DNA from: Rhytidiadelphus loreus
Lineage: Eukaryota > Streptophyta > Bryopsida > Hypnales > Hylocomiaceae
DNA: 64,000 nt
Assembly: GCA_947034895.1 (NCBI GenBank)
Contig: OX344763.1
Span: 46,995,025 to 47,059,024 of the forward strand
Direction of reading: 5' to 3'
Both the position numbers and the translations under genes were made by a program. Under the pieces are notes generated by a model. It saw only the letters and a list, made by a program, of their open reading frames with translations. It searched no databases and had not been told where the DNA came from. Within the stretch, counting starts at the first letter, position 1, and the number at the start of each line of letters is the position of its first letter. Shown in pieces: positions 11,691 to 24,029 of this stretch.

Positions 11691-12915
11691 TCAGTTTCTC
11701 CGAACAGATTCCTTATCCTCACTAATATTCTGTCCCTCCCGACCTCGGACTGGTTTCTCATGATTATCCAAGATATCTCGTACACATTCATCCTTTAGGA
11801 ATGCTGCAATCTTGTCCATAGCTTGCGCAAAATTCAACTTTGCCCAACACACCATCTCCCTGTCCTTCAATACAATGACAATGTTCTTATCGTAGGAGGT
11901 GAGCAAAAAGATGCATGTTGGGTAATCAGAGTGAGCATACACTACCAAAGCCTCCATCACAGGGTTGTCTATCCGGACGTGACGTGGGCTTTTCACGTCT
12001 GGATGTCATGACGCGTCGGTATTGCCGTCAATCAAAAAAAAAAAAAAAAAAAATTTTTTTTTTTTTGGGGACGGCTTGTCCATCAACCTGGACGGCCAAT
12101 TCGTCCACCATCCAGGTCGACAATCTGACCGTCCAGGTGACGGCCCGACCGTCCCAATGGACGAACTACCCGTCCAGGGAATTTTTTTTTTTTTTTTTTT
12201 TTTTTTGTAATCCCAACGGACGCCAGGTTGAATCCTGACGGACGGACAGGACGTAACAGGGAAAACCTTGCTCCATCAAAGCTTGCCCTGGGACAGATCC
12301 ACTACTATTTGCAATATCATCTGTAGGAGCAGCGTGCTTAAATTGTTTTTTGTGTGCGGCGGAATGCTTCACTTCAATACCCCCAAGCAAAGATTGCCTA
12401 TATTGCAAGAGACCACATTTCGGAGGAACAAACACTGCATCCAAATTGCCCATTATCTTTAACGTTTGATCACCCAATGCAGCTTCCAACTCCAGCACCT
12501 CCCCCTTGTGTACATCTAGTAGTCTACAACAACCAATTCCACAAGGATATGGTAGATCTTTTCGAATTTCCACATTGTGTACTCTATTCAAATAGTTCAC
12601 CATGTGATTGAAAAACGGTCCATAACAGTCCTCTTCGTTGGTATACTGTCCCATATCAAATTCCCACTCACTCGAAACGGATACTTCCTCAGGAGCCTCT
12701 ATTGCTAAACCATCAATTATATAGAAGCCTGCCATTTCCAAAACGTCGTCCGCTACCTTGGTGGAAACTGAACTCATCGACAGATTTTTGACCGAGCTAT
12801 CACGTCCGACAGATTTCATTGCATCTTTGAGTAGTTTCTTCATGGTTTCCTCCGGGATAAACGGTTCTGCAGACAAGGCGGTTTCGGTTAACTCAAGTAA
12901 ATTACCAACAACCAT
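11691..12915 (-). pseudogene. PD-(D/E)XK-like nuclease gene split by a MITE
   Basis: The ATG is at 12913-12915. The first part runs to 12279 and the last from 11959 to the stop near 11691; the hAT MITE at 11960-12270 separates them. Leaving the MITE and one target duplication out joins the two parts in frame (QALMEALVVYAHSDY across the junction). Residues 155-183 show MGNLDAVF followed by GGIEVK, that is D159, E181 and K183, matching the D-(x)n-ExK core of the PD-(D/E)XK superfamily. A beta-rich tail (NIVIVLKDREMVCWAKL) follows. Similar folds occur in restriction-like and CRN-type proteins. I infer a nuclease fold; substrate and function are unknown. Apart from the insertion no lesion is visible, so the gene may have been active until recently. 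Confidence 0.65.
11960..12270 (+). mobile_element. Non-autonomous hAT element (MITE), 311 bp
   Basis: The 5' end is CAGGGTTGTCTATCCGGACG and the 3' end, read in reverse, starts CAAGGTTTTCCCTG, giving an imperfect terminal inverted repeat (8 of the first 10 bases). The 8-bp target duplication CTCCATCA lies at 11952-11959 and 12271-12278. The termini match those of the 15-kb element at 24005-39032. The interior has long A and T runs around a GACGG/CCGTC-rich core. The insertion splits a nuclease-like gene, and the in-frame fit of that gene without the insert confirms the borders. Confidence 0.85.
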
Positions 12916-15894
12916 CTAATCTGGGGGGCTCCAACAACACTGCTCATACTTGTAGCCCTTTATAAACCGAACCTTAGCCATCAAGACAAAGAAACAAGGC
13001 AATCTGAACAGAGGAAAGAAAATGTACCATGACACACATGTGCAAGAGCATCAGGAACTAGCTGTGCCAACGAGCTGAAGCCTCACAATACTTCTCAATA
13101 ATCCGGAGCCTAGCATTGATTGTATCCGACAACACTCGCTAGCTTCAATAACTTGAAGTCTCAAGATACTTTTTAATATTCTGAAGCCTCACAAATTTTG
13201 CATTGAACAACACGCACGAGCTTCAGTAATCTAATGCCTCATAGTACTTTTCAATAATCTAAAGCTTCACAGTGTGGGCATTTAGCAATGCACACTAGCT
13301 TTAGTAGTCTGAAGCTTCACGACAATAACCTGACTTCAGTATCAAAGGGTTTGCATTCAACAACAAATAGTAGCTTCTAATAGTATTTAACACCTATTCT
13401 TGTTCTTAACCTACGTAGCGTTTCGCTGTGTACGAAGTCAACAACACAAGCTTCGTACACGAATTGGTTGAGCTAATGGAGGACTCACAACGATTGCACA
13501 CCCTAATTATTTTCCTACTCAATCTTAGACACTGCCATGGACATGGTCGGCATCACTAGAAGGTTGTAACCGGGGCACTGTTGTTGACGCACAAGCAACT
13601 TACACCGGGAATCATGTGAACTCCGAGCTCGAAGGACCCTCCAGCAAGCACGAGCGGAAATGGAAAGGCAAGAGTGACAACGGGAAAGCACGAAAAAAAA
13701 AGCTAAGGCAACGGTGGGAGAGAAGAACCCTTGTCCGTGTGGCCCAATGATTTTCAGACACATCAGCCCTATCTTAGCCTAAGACCGTGGTCAGCCCCTA
13801 CTAAACCTATGACTGTGGAAGACTTAATTGTGGGGTACCCTAAAGCCGCACTAAGGGAGGTACCGTAACCCATTTCCAACCACTTCAACAATTACACAGA
13901 TTTTTGTGTCGTGGAATTTTTCTTTTGTACAGAAATACAGTTTTGAATAATTGCATGTTTTTTCCAAATTCTATTACACAAAAGATAATTACATATTTTT
14001 TCGGTGAAAGATTTTATTTGAACTCTATTGGTGTCTAAGACCTTCCTATTTTTGACCACATGTAAAAAGAGAATAACGTATAGATAGAAAATGCAACAGC
14101 AATCAATAATGGGTTGCCTTTCTTACTTAAATTTCCACAATGTCAAAGATATATGTAATCCTTTATATGGTTCAATGCCCTATGAAATAAGTCCTCCTAT
14201 TTTGTGGAATAAACCATAATAAAAACATCATTTAAGGATATTAAAAATTGTACCTTCCATAAACTATTTCAATTTAACTCTTCAAAGTCCGAACATCCCA
14301 AAAGTAAATGTGCCTTGGTCAACTGTGATTGTAAATTAAAAAACCACTTCAAAAAATGGAACCTATACAATGAGAAAATGGAGCTTTATAAGTTCTCCTT
14401 TTACTTTATTTGAAAAATCTAGAAAAAGTCAAAAATTGAAACTAAGAGTTATTTAAATCAAAAGCTCCATGTGGTAAAATCCTAAACCCACAATGCGTAT
14501 GATTGTTGTATTTTTCATTTTTCTATATGGATCCAGTCATGGGCGGAGTTGGGATATCCATGCAAAATGTTCTGAAAGATGATGACTATTTACATGCAAG
14601 AAGCCAAAGTTCTAAATTGAGTCCGGAATTGAGTCCTGAAATTTATTTTGCCCTTCAGAAGTATGATGTCTAATTCAAGTTTTTCTTGGCGTATGATGTT
14701 CTTGACTCATTTTGTGGTACAAAAATCTGGTCGTTTTTGGCGTAGGGTTTGGAGTTTGCCACGTTCAATGCTCTCTTGCTAGTTGCTGGCACCATGGAGT
14801 TTGTTTTTGGGGGAGGGGGGGGAATTTGAAGTACTTATCTCCCATCTTATCTTTGATGTCCTGTGTGCTCAATTTGCTTTCGTTTATTTGGACTTGTTGG
14901 TCGGCCAATTTGCAATTTCTTGTTTCTACTTGTTGGTCTGCTGGACTGACCTAAACTTCTTAGGGGACACTAATTGTACTTTCCTTACTTGTCAAGTTAC
15001 GCAAATTGTAAATTCCTATACATGTTTTGCAATTGCTCAATGAAAAAAATTCTTTTAGCTTTAGACTCTATCTTGGTGTATCGAGCTTGTGTCCATAAAA
15101 TTTTTGTTGATGCTTCTCGACATCACGATGTTGCAAATAAGCCCAATAGGTTGGGATGTATCAGTCTTGAAGTAGACGACCTGCATCATACAAACCTGCA
15201 TTCACGTCAAAGTTAGCACCCAATCATAGACACAACCGCAAGCTTAATCCAACCACGTAAACCAAATCATTCTCCAGTAACGAAGCTCACCTCCACACAT
15301 AGAACTCGAGAGAAGCTTGGCGCCACGGATGCACAGTACCCCGCACACACAACTTTCAAGAGTTGAGGCAAATGAGAGATTGAAAGAGAACAACAAGTAT
15401 CCCCAAATCCTAAAACGCCCATAGCCGTAGGATCCTTAGACTTGATCCAAGCCATTCGTAATTATAACCATTAGATCAGATGAAGAGATCCAAGCCATCC
15501 ATCACTCCATGAGGAAAATTGGAACTATAGTTTTGTAATATTGTACTGTATATAGTACTGTGTTAATACAAAAATAACAATAAAAGTATTTTAATATTGC
15601 ATTTCTACTACATTAATAATGTGTTTGTATAAAATACAATGTTAACTAATACAAAATATTATTATTGAAATATATAACTAAATAGTCCTTTTTCAATACT
15701 TTTTCAATACTACATTTGCGCTACCATAATAGTAGACCAACAAAGTATATAATTTGTCTTCTTGCAATATTACATTTTAATAATATTATATATGTACTTT
15801 TGGTGCATTGCAATAAATCTCATCAATTGAAGCATTGCTACCGTATTCATCTTCCCATTTTGATGTGTACATGTGCTTTTTCAATCAGGAAGCT
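12916..15894. other. Intergenic DNA with degenerate repeats
   Basis: At about 13065-13330 a degenerate unit of roughly 60-70 bases (ctgaagcctcacaatacttt, caataatc) recurs four to five times. No supported gene was found to 15894. Confidence 0.5.
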
Positions 15895-16206
15895 CAAATC
15901 ACCCAATCTTGGAGGACGCAAAAAATGAGGGAGTTTGCGGAAGGCAAACTTTTAACCAAAGATGAGGCATTAGATCGATACATGTTCAACATGGCGCTTC
16001 TTGAAGAGGTTTTTCTTCCTAAAACAACCACACCAATGGGTCTCTCTCTAGATGGCAAGTTGTTGGTTGCAGGAGGCGAGACACTTAATGAAATTGACGA
16101 CAAGGATGTCTCTGATACTTTGATGGTTGTGGATGGTTTGCGCTTACGGAGGGCAATGAATGCAACTAAGAAGGAGGCAAGTCAATCGCACTTGAAAACA
16201 CTATAA
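15895..16206 (+). pseudogene. Unrecognised coding fragment truncated by a MITE
   Basis: The frame follows a pyrimidine-containing acceptor-like sequence (TTTTTCAATCAG at about 15889) and encodes a hydrophilic, Glu/Lys-rich segment (EFAEGKLLTKDEALDRYMFN). Its stop codon falls inside the CACTA-type MITE that begins at 16199, so the original reading frame was longer. I do not recognise the family. Nothing resembling its continuation was identified beyond 16434. Confidence 0.35.
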
Positions 16207-16434
16207 GAAACTTGTGTTTTAGGTGACGTTTTGTAAATTTTTCAAATGGATTTTAGGTGACATCAGAAAAAACAACTTATGTTTTTTTGTCGAAAATCAC
16301 ATCAAATATAACATGTGGATGTTATATTGAACGTGATTATTGACAACAAAACACAAGTTGTTTTTTCTGACGTCACCTAAAATCCATCTAAAAAAATTAC
16401 AAAACGTCACCTAAAATGTGGGTTTCTTATAGTG
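16199..16434. mobile_element. CACTA-type MITE, 236 bp
   Basis: The ends are CACTATAAGAAAC and GTTTCTTATAGTG, perfect 13-bp inverted repeats. Similarity continues inward (TTTTAGGTGACGTTTTG against CAAAACGTCACCTAAAA). The 3-bp target duplication AAA flanks it at 16196-16198 and 16435-16437, as expected for the CACTA/En-Spm superfamily. It has no coding capacity. It would fold into a long imperfect hairpin. Confidence 0.9.
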
Positions 16435-16949
16435 AAACTAGGGTTTAGGGTTTAGGGTTACATGGGTATCCTATGGGTTCTTGACTTTTTATTTTTGGGT
16501 TTTTATTTGATCTAGCCCCCCCATTTTGGGGATCTACAAATCCAATGGTGGTAGTTTGAACCCATCCAAATGCTTAGATTGTGAGATATAACAACTTTGA
16601 CTTTAGAGTCCATAGGTTTGACTTGGCTATTGTAGATTCAATTTCAAGTATTTCAAATTGAGAGTTATGTTTTTGGATTGGGCTCTATGAGGGCTTTCCA
16701 AATTTTTTTTGTTTAGTTAAAAATAGAAACTTTCATTTTTGACCCTATAGTAATAAGTGACAATATTGTGGCACATTCGGTGTAAATCAAGACACCAGTT
16801 AACAAAAGGGCATACATCGTGTAATTTTCCTTTGTTAATCTGGGTTGACTTTTGCAAATCTATGCGTTTTGGGGCCTATCTTGATTGATTTTTCCTCCTC
16901 TTTCCAACGGTACCAATCTCGCATTCTAATTCCTTACCATTGAAAAGTT

Positions 16950-17465
16950 ATTGTTTTTGGAATGTTTTTGGATTGTTTTTGGAATGTTTTTGGATTGTTT
17001 TTGGAATGTTTTTGGATTGTTTTTGGAATGTTTTTGGATTGTTTTTGGAATGTTTTTGGATTGTTTTTGGAATGTTTTTGGAATGTTTTTGGATTGTCTT
17101 TGGAATGTTTTTGGATTGTTTTTGGAATGTTTTTGGATTGTCTTTGGAATGTTTTTGGATTGTTTTTGGAATGTTTTTGGATTGTTTTTGGAATGTTTTT
17201 GGATTGTTTTTGGAATGTTTTTGGATTGTTTTTGGAATGTTTTTGGAATGTTTTTGGATTGTTTTTGGAATGTTTTTGGAATGTTTTTGGATTGTTTTTG
17301 GAATGTTTTTGGATTGTTTTTGGATTGTTTTTGGATTGTTTTTGGATTGTTTTTGGATTGTTTTTGGATTGTTTTTGGATTGTTTTTGGAATGTTTTTGG
17401 GTTGTTTTTGGAATGTTTTTGGATTGTTTCTGGAATGTTTTTGGATTGTTTCTGGAATGTTTTTG
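16950..17465. repeat. 11/22-bp minisatellite
   Basis: About 46 units of TTTTTGGAATG or TTTTTGGATTG, mostly alternating, with rare variants (tcttt, tttct). The unit contains no stop codons on either strand in several frames, so long open frames appear in parallel; these are not genes. Confidence 0.95.
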
Positions 17466-19489
17466 AAATCTTTAAGAATTTTTCAAAAATTATGAATTTA
17501 GAGTTCAAATTGTATTTTATTTTCAATTAAATTTTGAATTTGATTGAAGTTCTAATTAAATTCATAATGTAATTCAACTTTGATTTTGAAACTTTGATTG
17601 TATCCAGGTTTTCAACATATGAAAGGCCCATAATTGTTTCTAAATATTAATCTTCAAAGCAAGGCAAAAATCTTCATTTATGTTTATTTTTTCAATAGAT
17701 TTAACTAGATGATCTAACTTGTACTTATTTTGACCTATTTTTCCCTCTTGAAATTGTAAAATAAAAAACTTCACCAATTGCAACATTATGATGCTTGGAT
17801 TTTTAAAGATTAATGTTTCATTCATACCAAATGATTATATTTCATTTTTTTTAAAAATTTTATCTGAAAAATTTAGGTACATATCAATTCTACAATTTGT
17901 AATTTTCCATCATATGTTGAAAAAATATATTGGAGAATCTATATTAAAAATTGCAACAAAAAATATTTTATATTCATGCTTGGAGAAAATAATAAGTGGA
18001 TATAAATTGAGATTGATTTACAACATTCAATGAAAAGAATTCTAATAATGAAACTAAAGATTTCCAAACCTAATGGTTGCAATGTACTAATGTACATGTT
18101 GTAGTCAAGAATTTGCATCCTATTTTTGAAATTTAAAAAAAAAAATTTGAAATTGCATTCAATAAAGAAATTCAAAATTTACTTTAGAATAGAAATTCTA
18201 CTTTAAATTGGAAATTGAAATTCTTCATGAGTTTCACCTCCCTAATCTATATAGAACAATCCAAAAATTCTCACAAGATTAATATTTTAGAAAACCAATT
18301 TGAAATTCCTATTTATTTGAAAAATACATTCAAATCTACTTGGCTAACATGCATACATATCTAGAAAATCTATACATCATACAATAACTTTCTCATGATG
18401 TAATCAAAAGTTATAGAAATTGTGAGTCCTTCAAACTATCCCTTCACCACATGTTGTGTAAAAATTTTAAAGGAAAAAAAAGGGAATTAAATTTCTAAAT
18501 ACATGAACAAAAACACTAGCAATATTGTCAAAGAATTCTACTTTGTTCTTTAGGGGTCTAAATTTTAATTTTAATTTTTCTGACCCCTAAAGGACCATTG
18601 TCTCCTCGGTGGACAAAATGGATTTTGGGCAAGTTTGTAACTTTGTATGATCTAAATTTTTAGTTAAACTTTTTGAAACTTTCTCATAAGATAGAAAAAC
18701 TTATTAGCTTCGTGGTAATATAAATTTTATTTCAATTGGTGCTCAGGAGCAAAAATTATGGCATCTTAACCATAATTTTCATGTCATTGGGCAGAAAAAG
18801 AAATCTACAAAAATTTGAAATTAATTTTTTAATTTTTTCCTTCTTGAAAATCATATTTTTATCTACATGTGAAGCTTTGATTCATTCAATTTGATTAGTA
18901 CTGTGAAAGTTACAAACAATCTTGTTTTTCGGGCAATTTGAGCATCTTCTTAAGAAAATAACTTATTGGATGCAATTTTGGATGCAATTCTCACAATTTT
19001 TCAAAAAAAAATGTTTAACAACTTTAAGTTTCCTATTTAGAACAATCTCACCGTTGACATTATTGTATTTCAATTCCATTTTAGAGCTATTAACACTTTA
19101 GTTTTTCTTTCAATCTTGAACCTACTTCTACTTAATAATTTAAAAAAAAATGAAAATCAAGCGTGTTTTTTAATTTTTAATTTTTTAATTCTAAACTTTC
19201 AACACAATTCTTGAACACAAAAATTTTTAAATATTTAAATTCTAGATGAGCAATTTCCAAATTCTAATTTAGAGCTATTCAAATTGTATGTTCTACATTA
19301 CAAAAAACTTGAATATAAATTGTGTCCAAATCACCTCCTAGTAAAATGTTTGCCAAATATTTAAAAATATCTTTAATTGAATTGAAGTTCTTATCACTAA
19401 AATTTCATGTGGAAAATTTTTAGACCACCAAGTTTGACATTCTATAAGCAATAGGAATATTTTCTATTAACCAAGTAATTCACAATTCA
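17466..19489. repeat. AT-rich repeat block related to 32150-32900 and 38200-38940
   Basis: No gene recognised. The part at 18560-19120 shares blocks with 32160-32580: acccctaaag...ccattgtc, atttcaattggtgctcagga (versus atcggtgcctgga), and gaacaatctcaccgttgaca...attgtatttcaattcc. A weaker copy lies at 38390-38940 and fragments at 60700-60950. It is an ancient dispersed repeat family of unknown type. Confidence 0.55.
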
Positions 19490-19870
19490 GTCTTTTTTCA
19501 ATTCAGCAGACTTTGGAGGCTGTTTTTGCATAGTATAGTCCCATTTTTCAAAAAACTTCAAACTATTAAAAGTTGGAGAATCAAGTTAACTTTCATCTCC
19601 AACAATAATTTTGTGATTTAAAGTCTCCAATTAAAAGTTATGAACAAAATTCAGAGAGGGTTTGGAATGAAATTTCTTTTTGATATTTACAAACACTCTC
19701 TCTGAATTTTGCCCATAACTTTTTATTGAAGACTCAAAATCACAAAAGGATTTTTGGAAATGAAAGTTTACTTGATCTTCCAAGTTTTACTAGTTTAAAG
19801 TTTCTTGAAAAAAGGTACTATACTATGATAAATCAGCCTCCAAATTCTGTTGAATTGAACCAAAAATGAC
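19490..19870. repeat. Fold-back inverted repeat
   Basis: The arm at about 19496-19660 (caattcagcagactttggag, catagtatagt, aaaattcagagaggg) reappears reversed at about 19687-19862 (actctctctgaattttg, actatactatg, cagcctccaaattctgttga). The arms are about 165 bases with mismatches and a short loop. No target duplication or terminal motif was identified. Confidence 0.75.
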
Positions 19871-19924
19871 AAAAAATTGAAAACCGAAATAAATAACTAT
19901 TTTTTCTCTCTATAGTCATGTACT

Positions 19925-20050
19925 CTCACACATGGTTCAATGGATAGGACCTTGCACCCCTAGCCAAAGGGTGCAAGGTTCAAACCCCATTGCACCTCGC
20001 TTGCGTGGCGGTGCCACCTAGGTAGTTTGAAAAAAAAAAAAAAAAAAAAA
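19925..20050 (+). mobile_element. tRNA-derived SINE
   Basis: An A-box-like TGGTTCAATGGATAGG and, about 35 bases later, a B-box GGTTCAAACCCC match the internal RNA polymerase III promoter of tRNA genes. A tail of at least 20 A follows at about 20029. The cloverleaf is not complete (the arms after the B box do not pair as an acceptor stem), so I call a SINE rather than a tRNA gene. Confidence 0.7.
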
Positions 20051-20059
20051 ATTTTAATT

Positions 20060-20280
20060 TAATTTTTAAAAAATCAACAAAATTTTATTGAAATATTTGT
20101 CCAAATCAACAAGTTTTAGTTGGAATTTTTGTCCAAATCAACAAGTTTTAGTTGGAATTTTGTCCAAATCAACAAAAACTTGTTGATTTTTGTCCAAATC
20201 AGCACGTCCAAATCAACAAAAACTATTTTGTCCAAATCAACACTTTTTTGTGAATTTGGACACTAAATTTTCTACTAGTG
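20060..20280. mobile_element. CACTA element terminus with subterminal repeats
   Basis: The sequence ends TTTTCTACTAGTG at 20280, which read in reverse begins CACTAGTAGAAAA, typical of CACTA termini. Inside it GTCCAAATCAACA and its complement recur at least six times between 20095 and 20250, as in the subterminal transposase-binding repeats of this superfamily. It abuts the LINE sequence at 20281. The partner terminus was not found in the window. Confidence 0.6.
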
Positions 20281-20542
20281 CTTCAGTTGGTCATTTTTCA
20301 AGCTTTTAATGGTTGTGGCTATGGATTGTTCCTTCACTGCCTTGAAAAATTCTACGGATATGCGGTCCCCTACATTTTTCTAGCAGATCCTCGCTCGTAC
20401 ACGCTTGCCCACAACTATTTTTTCCTTGAGTTTTTGCAATGCAATGCAAGTAGTCAGAAAATTTTGTTGCATGATAAGACATTCTTGGGTTGCATCGAGG
20501 AACCTTGTTGTCGTCTAAAGGGTCGTTCTCACCTCCAATTCA

Positions 20543-21501
20543 TCAGCCTAGAACGCCGCTACTCGGTTCTTGCAGATGATGCGGTAGACCTTGGTAGTTG
20601 GTTTGAGCTTGTGGAAGAATAGGGCACCTATTGGGAAGGCTTCCCATACTTGCCTTAACCTCTTTGGAGTCGTCCAACCATTGTGTGGACATTTTCCATC
20701 TACTGCGGCGAGTGGGGCCTACTTCCAGTTGGATGTTGACGGCCACTAGATTATGGTCCGACAATGCACAATCTCCTCGGATCAAGTATTTTAACATTTT
20801 GCATGTGTGGTTACCTGTGTTGCTAGTGCTGAGATAACACCTATCCAACCTGGCTAAAATGCGTCGACCATCCCATCTAAAATTGTCCCACAAAAATTTC
20901 AGACTTCCTAGGGCCTTTGGATGTTTAGTCACTCGAAGGTGTCGCTTGGGCCCATTAAACAATAGTCTCTCGTTGGCTTGAAGTAGGCAGCCACAAGGAT
21001 TTGTCTTGTCCTGCCTTGCCTCCACCATGTTGAAGTTGCCTATGATTATCCATTGACAGGTGGTAGGGAGCACCGCCATTAATTTGCGCCATAGGTGCGA
21101 TCGGCCTTGGGTGTCGTTCGGGGTATAGATGTTCACAAGTCCAAGCGCTCCTCCTTGAATCTCGTCTATAATGACCCAGTGGGCCCTATTACTCATAGTT
21201 ATTCATGAGCTGGTCACTAATGTCTTCCATCTCGATAAGATTAGGGTTGCTATCCCACCTTTGCTAGCTCCTTGGCTGTCATGGCTATTCCCATATTCTA
21301 GGTTGGCTTTTGCCACCCATGCCATTGCTTGGGGCCATAAGTTCTTGCCTAACCTTTTTGCTGCCTTGCCATGCAATTTGTACTCCTAAAGATAGATGAT
21401 GTCCAGTTGTCCACTACTGAGATGCTATTGATGTACTGGTAGAGAGTTGGGATTGAGGTTGGGTCATTGAGTCCTTGGACATTTAATGAAATGATTTTCA
21501 T
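20543..21501 (-). pseudogene. LINE ORF2, endonuclease domain
   Basis: The frame starts ATG at 21501 with MKIISLNVQGLND, the usual start of plant LINE ORF2, an apurinic-type (EEP) endonuclease that nicks target DNA for reverse transcription. The segment below 21196 keeps WIIIGNFNMVEA and the terminal catalytic motif LSDHNLVAV. A frameshift separates the two parts near 21190-21240. Further downstream (about 20310-20360, minus) GDRISVEFFKAVKEQS matches the linker that precedes the reverse transcriptase in this family. The polymerase itself is absent. Confidence 0.8.
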
Positions 21502-21639
21502 ATATATCATGATTGGAAGGTTTTTGAGGATGGATTCTTAGCATCCTCTCCACTTTGATTAGAAAAAATTCTAAAGCTCCAACTGTTTAGCCTTGATTAT
21601 GACTGTTGGACTTTTGGCCTTTTGAGTTGTTGTTCAATT

Positions 21640-24004
21640 GGGCCCAAACCCTTCGCTCACGCTACTGCACGGGTATTGCGGATTGAGAGGGGGCTTTGTA
21701 CCAGGATGCCGCTTGTGGTTGGTGGGGCGACTCTTTCCGCTTTTATTTGGAGCAAGTGACGGGCAATACAGGCGTTGTCTTCTGCTTCCCTCGTAACTCT
21801 CATCTTGGTCACAAACTCTAGCAAACCTTGCAATGAAGCCTTGCTGGAGGAGACGGATACCTGGCCCGTACTTGACCCCATGCCCAAATTCTCGAGGCCA
21901 TATGCGTATATCCATGGGAATTGTGGGCTTGGTGCACTGTCTAAGTTTAGGCTGTGTGAGGAAGCAAGTTTAGTAGGGGTGGGTGGGTTCAAGTTATCTT
22001 TCATCGCTAGAGAGGGAGAAAGGCCCGTTGGGGTGTCCACAAATTTTTTTGATTCTTGGTAAACTAATAAGTCTTCTATTGCAGTCTCGTGCGCTTCCAT
22101 CTTGTCCCTTGAATCTTTTCCCGGATGGACGAAAATTATATTGCTAGAAGATGGCACAAACCCTAGTAATCTCAATGTCCTCTTTGCTGGTTCAGTTGCT
22201 ACCGCTGGCTGCGCTCGTGCCCCACTGTGTCTACTTCTGGCCCCTTCCCTTGGCATTTCGTCAGGGACCTTTGCTTGAGTTTTTGTCCCCTAGCTCATAG
22301 GAGATTGAAGTGTGGATTCGGGACTCATTAGAGGAGCACTCCCCTTGTCTCGTGTGATTCCGGGGTTGATGGTCGGCTGGAGGTTATTTGGCGACCTACC
22401 TTCATACTTTTCCTTGTCTTGGATCACCGCTTCAAGCATTGCGTAGTCATCGATGTAAAGTGGAAATTGGTATGGTTGAAGGATGGGAGGGGGGGGGGGA
22501 GGATTGGGGAGGTTACCACCTCGGGGGGGGCACTTAGTTCTACTATAACAAACCACGTGCGAACAAGTGGTTTCTGATAAACTATAATTTCAACCTAAAA
22601 TTTTGAACATTGTTTAATAATGACTATAGCTTTCTATTGCCAAAATTTCCAACTCATATAAAATATGAAATGATTTCTAGAAGAGAATGAAAATGAACTA
22701 AAATGGCATGTTTTTCAACTCAAATAATTATAGAGGACACATTTAGATGACCATTGAGTCAATATTCAACTCAAAATGAGCTTTCAATAATGAGTTATTT
22801 TTAGAAATTTTTTGTTCATTTTTTAGACAATTTTTTCTTAGGGGTGTGAAAGTTATTTTTCAGTTCTATAATGTATCTTTTTACTTCAAAAATTTGTAAC
22901 TAATTATTATTAACAAATAAAAATATCAATAATTCAAAACATAAACTTTCAAAGTAGGAAAATCTATTCATATTTTTTTAATTTTTTTTAATTTAAAAAT
23001 TCAAAAAGTATATAAGGGGTCCAAAGTTTTGTTTGCACGTGGTTTCTAATGGACACTCTAAATGACCCCCCCGAGGTTACCACATCTAGCCAATCTTTGA
23101 CACTTTGTTTTGCGATCAGGGCTTTGTGGACTCTGTTGTGAGTCGGCCCAAGCTTTAGGATGTCTCCAAGCATTAGCTGTAGGGGTCTCTATACTTCTAT
23201 TGTGTATTGGAAGTCCATTGGTTGTATTCCCTCCTCGCTTGATGTCTTGCCTTCCACGGCTCCTACATCTTGCGAATGTTGTGCTCTCAATGGGATGCTT
23301 GGACCTTCTCGACCGCAATAATTGTTCCCTTGGGGCGATCGATCGCCTTCCACCCCTCCGTTCTCTATTGTATTTTGCTCTCACCTTCATTGGTTTCTTG
23401 TTGTGGCGCCGCTCAATCACTGTGAAGCCAATCACGTCACTGTTCTGGTCTGACTCTTCCCTATGATTTACGTGGTGACCTCCATTTGCGGTGTTGGTCT
23501 TACGTTGCGGTTGTGGGCGGGAGTGTGATTGGGGTGGAGGAGTAACCTTTGATCTGCCTAGTGTTTTGCCTTGAAGCAGACAATCTGTCTTTTGTATGTG
23601 TATTTGTAGCATCTCAAGCAACGGATTTCTTCTTGGTCGTAGTTCACGAGAACTTCGATTGTTGTCCTTGAAATGTAGGTAAGTTCTAGGGATGAGATTC
23701 AAGCTTTGTTTGGGTCCAGTGCCACTTTGAACCTTGAGTCACCATGGGTACCGCCCTCATAGTCGGCTTCCACCTCCATGCCGATCGTGGTGCCGATGTA
23801 TCCTATAACTTCCTTGGCTTTTTCCAAGAGATCCAACTCAAGAAGCTCAATGAGATCCATACTGGATCAAACAATGTTGGTGGATTCCTAGGGTTGAACC
23901 CTAGGATCCTGTTCTAAAATACAACCTACCCTTGCTTCACCTTAAGTCGGGAGAGGCGTAGCACCTTGCGGGCATTCTCTAAAAAGTTGAGTTTGGTGTA
24001 AGTG
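21640..24004 (-). pseudogene. LINE ORF1 (DUF4283/zinc-knuckle type), decayed
   Basis: Broken minus-strand frames encode a DUF4283-like region near 23700-23990 (GYIGTTIGMEVEADYEGGTH), then INYDQEEIRCLRC-like residues near 23600 that replace a Cys-rich knuckle, then a low-complexity Pro/Arg/Ser tail to about 21650. Such ORF1 proteins bind the LINE RNA. The N-terminal part continues beyond the 15-kb insertion at 39041-39170 (DYWLNELEKFMGRDAILLAK). Multiple stops and frameshifts are present. The 556-bp element at 22520-23075 interrupts the tail. Confidence 0.65.
22520..23075. mobile_element. Non-autonomous TIR element, 556 bp, in the LINE
   Basis: Terminal inverted repeats start CTCGGGGGGG on both sides and extend to a shared AACCACGTGC at about 40 bases. 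The 8-bp target duplication GTTACCAC lies at 22512-22519 and 23076-23083. The 8-bp length fits hAT, although the termini are not the usual CAGGG. The interior is AT-rich and noncoding. Confidence 0.75.
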
Positions 24005-24029
24005 CAGGGCTGTCATACCGGACTATTCA

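Noticed and set aside
13515..13763. Cys/Arg-rich minus-strand frame
   Set aside because: No domain, no splice context and no resemblance to a known family.
16940..17530. Long open frames on both strands
   Set aside because: They come from an 11/22-bp minisatellite whose unit has no stop codon; the encoded peptides are pure repeats.
19925..20000. A functional tRNA gene
   Set aside because: A and B boxes are present but the acceptor stem does not pair and a poly(A) tail follows, which fits a SINE.
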